A DNA stretch of 7,124 nt from Pedococcus sp. (GTDB lineage Bacteria; Actinomycetota; Actinomycetes; Actinomycetales; Dermatophilaceae): assembly GCA_025936615.1 (NCBI GenBank), contig JAICSZ010000112.1, positions 1-7,124 of the forward strand. Direction: 5' to 3'. The position numbers and the translations under genes are program-made. The first letter of the stretch is position 1, and each line of letters starts with the position of its first letter. The notes beneath the pieces were generated by a model that was given only the letters and a program-made list of their open reading frames with translations, ran no database searches and had not been told where the DNA came from. Shown here piece by piece: positions 5,443 to 7,124 of the stretch.

Positions 5443-6408
5443 ATGAAGATCGGATACTTCCTGTCCTGCGAGGAGTACAGCCCCGCCGAGCTGGTGGAGC
5501 AGGCGGTCCTCGCCGAGCGCGCCGGCTTCACCGGCCTGAGCATCAGCGACCACTTCCACCCGTGGAACGACGAGCAGGGCCAGAGCCCCTTCGTCTGGTC
5601 GGTGATCGGCGCCGTCTCCCAGGCCACCGACCTGCCCGTGACGACGATGGTGACCTGCCCGACCGTCCGCATCCACCCGGCGGTGGTGGCCCAGGCAGCG
5701 GCCACGTCGGCTGTCCTGCTCAGTGGCCGGTTCCGGCTCGGGGTGGGGTCGGGCGAGGCGCTCAACGAACACATCCTCGGCGACGTCTGGCCGCACGCGC
5801 AGGTGCGCCTCGAGATGCTCGAGGAGGCGGTCGACGTGATGCGCCAGCTGTGGTCCGGCGAGGTGGTCAGCCACCGCGGACGGCACTACACGGTCGACAC
5901 GGCGCGCATCTACACCGTCCCGGAGCAGCCGCCGCAGCTGCTGGTGTCGGCGTTCGGGCCGAAGGCGATGGAGACCGCCACGAGGATCGGTGACGGCTTC
6001 GTCACGACGACCCCGGACGCAGACGGGGTCGCCGCCTTCCGCAAGGCGCTCGGCGAGGACGTGCCGACCGTGGCAGGGCTCAAGGTCGCGTATGCCGGCT
6101 CGCGTGAGGAGGGCGTGGAGCATGCCCACCGGCTGTGGTCCAACGCCGGTGTACCCGGCGAGCTCTCCCAGGTGCTGCCCTCGCCGCAGCACTTCGAGCA
6201 GGCCTCCTCGCTCGTCACCAAGGAGGCGACTGCGAAGTCGGTCTGCGCCGGCAACGACGTGGAGGAGCACGTGAGCGCGTTCCAGCCCTACGCCGACGCC
6301 GGCTTCGGCGAGGTGTTCGTCGCCAACATGGGGCCGAGCTACCGGGAGATGATCGAGTTCTACGGACGCGAGGTGCTGCCAGCCCTCGACGCGCGCTCGG
6401 CCGGCTGA
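5443..6408 (+). CDS. F420-dependent LLM-class oxidoreductase, TIGR03557/G6PDH-like family
   Basis: A 321-aa TIM-barrel enzyme of the luciferase-like monooxygenase superfamily, expected to use the deazaflavin F420 for hydride transfer. Visible signatures: MKIGYFLSCEE at the N-terminus; SDHFHPWNDEQGQSPFVW at residues 35-52, which carries the DH pair (36-37) and Trp41 that line the F420 pocket in related glucose-6-phosphate dehydrogenases; TTMVTCPT; the glycine-rich GVGSGEALNEH stretch with Glu105 and Glu109; and LLVSAFGPKAMETATRIGDG in the second half. Length matches the family. It is close to, but not the same as, true F420-dependent glucose-6-phosphate dehydrogenase, so the substrate is not assigned. 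It starts at ATG 5443 and probably forms an operon with the topoisomerase gene, whose GTG start lies 3 nt after this gene's stop and in the same frame. Confidence 0.92.
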   Translation: MKIGYFLSCEEYSPAELVEQAVLAERAGFTGLSISDHFHPWNDEQGQSPFVWSVIGAVSQATDLPVTTMVTCPTVRIHPAVVAQAAATSAVLLSGRFRLGVGSGEALNEHILGDVWPHAQVRLEMLEEAVDVMRQLWSGEVVSHRGRHYTVDTARIYTVPEQPPQLLVSAFGPKAMETATRIGDGFVTTTPDADGVAAFRKALGEDVPTVAGLKVAYAGSREEGVEHAHRLWSNAGVPGELSQVLPSPQHFEQASSLVTKEATAKSVCAGNDVEEHVSAFQPYADAGFGEVFVANMGPSYREMIEFYGREVLPALDARSAG

Positions 6409-6411
6409 ACG

Positions 6412-7124
6412 GTGAGGCTGCGTCGCAGCCGGCTCGAGGAGCCGGGCATCGTCCGGCGCCGGCGGGGGAAGGGGTTCGAGTACCGCGACCCGACCGGTCG
6501 GCCCGTCGGACCGGAGGACCGGGAGCGCATCAGCCACCTGGTGATCCCCCCTGCCTGGCGTGACGTGTGGATCTGCCCTGTCCCCAACGGCCACATCCAG
6601 GCCACTGGTGTGGACGACGCAGGCCGCACCCAGTACCTCTACCACCAGCAGTGGGCGCAGTCCCGGGCGGCGGCGAAGCACGCCCGGGTGCGTGGGCTGG
6701 CGTCGCTGCTTCCCGAGCTGCGCGCCGCCGTGCAGCGCGACCTGCGGGCGTCGGGACTGTGCCGCGAGCGTGTGACGGCCGCCGCCCTGCGGCTCCTCGA
6801 CCGCGGGCAGTTCCGCACCGGCGGTGAGGAGTACGCCGCCGAGCACGGCACGCACGGGGTGTCCACGCTGGAACGCTCGCACGTCTCCGTGCGCGGCGAC
6901 ACGGTGACCTTCGCGTTCCCGGCGAAGTCCGGCCAGTTCCGCGAGGCGACGGTCGATGACGCGCAGATCGCCTCTCTGGTCAGGTCCCTGCGGCGGACGC
7001 GGGGTGGCTCCGACCGCCTCCTGCGCTGGCGCGACGAGGACGGGTGGCACGACCTCACCGGGCAGGACCTGAACGACGCGCTGCGCGAGCTCGTGGGCGA
7101 CGGCTTCACCGTCAAGGACCTGCG
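6412..7124 (+). CDS. Type IB DNA topoisomerase, bacterial poxvirus-like (3' end beyond window)
   Basis: First 237 residues of a topoisomerase that relaxes supercoils by nicking one strand through a 3'-phosphotyrosine. Visible signatures of bacterial TopIB: IPPAWRDVWICP, then NGHIQATG with HIQATG at residues 61-66; YLYHQQW followed by basic residues of the DNA clamp; FRTGGEEYA with the first catalytic arginine, Arg135; GTHGVSTL and SHV; and FPAKSGQ with the catalytic lysine, Lys172. The window ends within the codon of what should be the second catalytic arginine (KDLR), so the tyrosine and about 90-100 C-terminal residues are not seen. The start is GTG at 6412: an in-frame TGA, the stop of the oxidoreductase gene, lies 6 nt upstream. 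There is no clear Shine-Dalgarno, so translation probably depends on the upstream gene. Confidence 0.92.
   Translation, partial: MRLRRSRLEEPGIVRRRRGKGFEYRDPTGRPVGPEDRERISHLVIPPAWRDVWICPVPNGHIQATGVDDAGRTQYLYHQQWAQSRAAAKHARVRGLASLLPELRAAVQRDLRASGLCRERVTAAALRLLDRGQFRTGGEEYAAEHGTHGVSTLERSHVSVRGDTVTFAFPAKSGQFREATVDDAQIASLVRSLRRTRGGSDRLLRWRDEDGWHDLTGQDLNDALRELVGDGFTVKDL

Noticed and set aside
3918..5993. Long plus-strand open frame of 691 codons
   Set aside because: It runs out of frame through the DUF2231 gene, antisense to the FUSC gene and out of frame into the oxidoreductase. Its product is Arg/Gly/Pro-rich low-complexity sequence typical of shadow frames in high-GC DNA.
5380..7050. Long minus-strand open frame of 556 codons
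   Set aside because: Antisense to the well-supported oxidoreductase and topoisomerase genes; the product is His/Arg/Pro/Gly-rich with no recognisable domain.

Overview
The window is very GC-rich, gene-dense DNA with GTG starts, short intergenic gaps and G/C-ending codons. Together with an F420-type luciferase-like oxidoreductase, a UdgX-type uracil-DNA glycosylase and a bacterial type IB topoisomerase, this points to a chromosomal segment of an actinobacterium. Micrococcales/Intrasporangiaceae-like is my guess, but genus cannot be fixed from the sequence. I see no tRNA, rRNA, CRISPR array, insertion sequence or phage gene.

Layout. (1) Positions 1-2111, minus strand: an apparent operon read right to left. 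It holds a nucleotidyltransferase-fold protein (2111-1551), a UdgX-family uracil-DNA glycosylase (1547-885) and an NAD-dependent UDP-glucuronate decarboxylase-like sugar epimerase/dehydratase (832 to beyond the left edge). (2) Positions 2112-2189: a 78-bp divergent intergenic region with a symmetric inverted repeat placed at equal distance from both start codons. (3) Positions 2190-4285, plus strand: an endonuclease/exonuclease/phosphatase-fold hydrolase, a 54-aa acidic proline-rich small protein, a glycine-rich membrane protein of unknown function, and a DUF2231 membrane protein. (4) Positions 5372-4260, minus strand: a FUSC/ArAE-type membrane protein, convergent with and overlapping the DUF2231 gene by 26 bp, with a 9-bp GC hairpin at the overlap. 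(5) Positions 5443-7124, plus strand: an F420-dependent LLM-class oxidoreductase (TIGR03557-like) followed, in the same reading frame and after one stop codon, by the first two thirds of a type IB DNA topoisomerase that runs off the right edge.

How they fit together. Three genes act on nucleic acids or phosphoesters (UdgX, the EEP-fold hydrolase, TopIB), but they lie in different transcription units and no single pathway ties them together. The block at 3008-4285 looks like a small envelope or membrane-associated unit of unknown role. The most noteworthy protein is UdgX. In characterised members of this family, a histidine in the KRRIH loop bonds covalently to the abasic site after uracil excision. 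That histidine is present here, but in a shortened and altered loop. I see no clearly new multi-gene system; the remaining points of interest are regulatory symmetry, gene-junction architecture and a few unknown small or membrane proteins.
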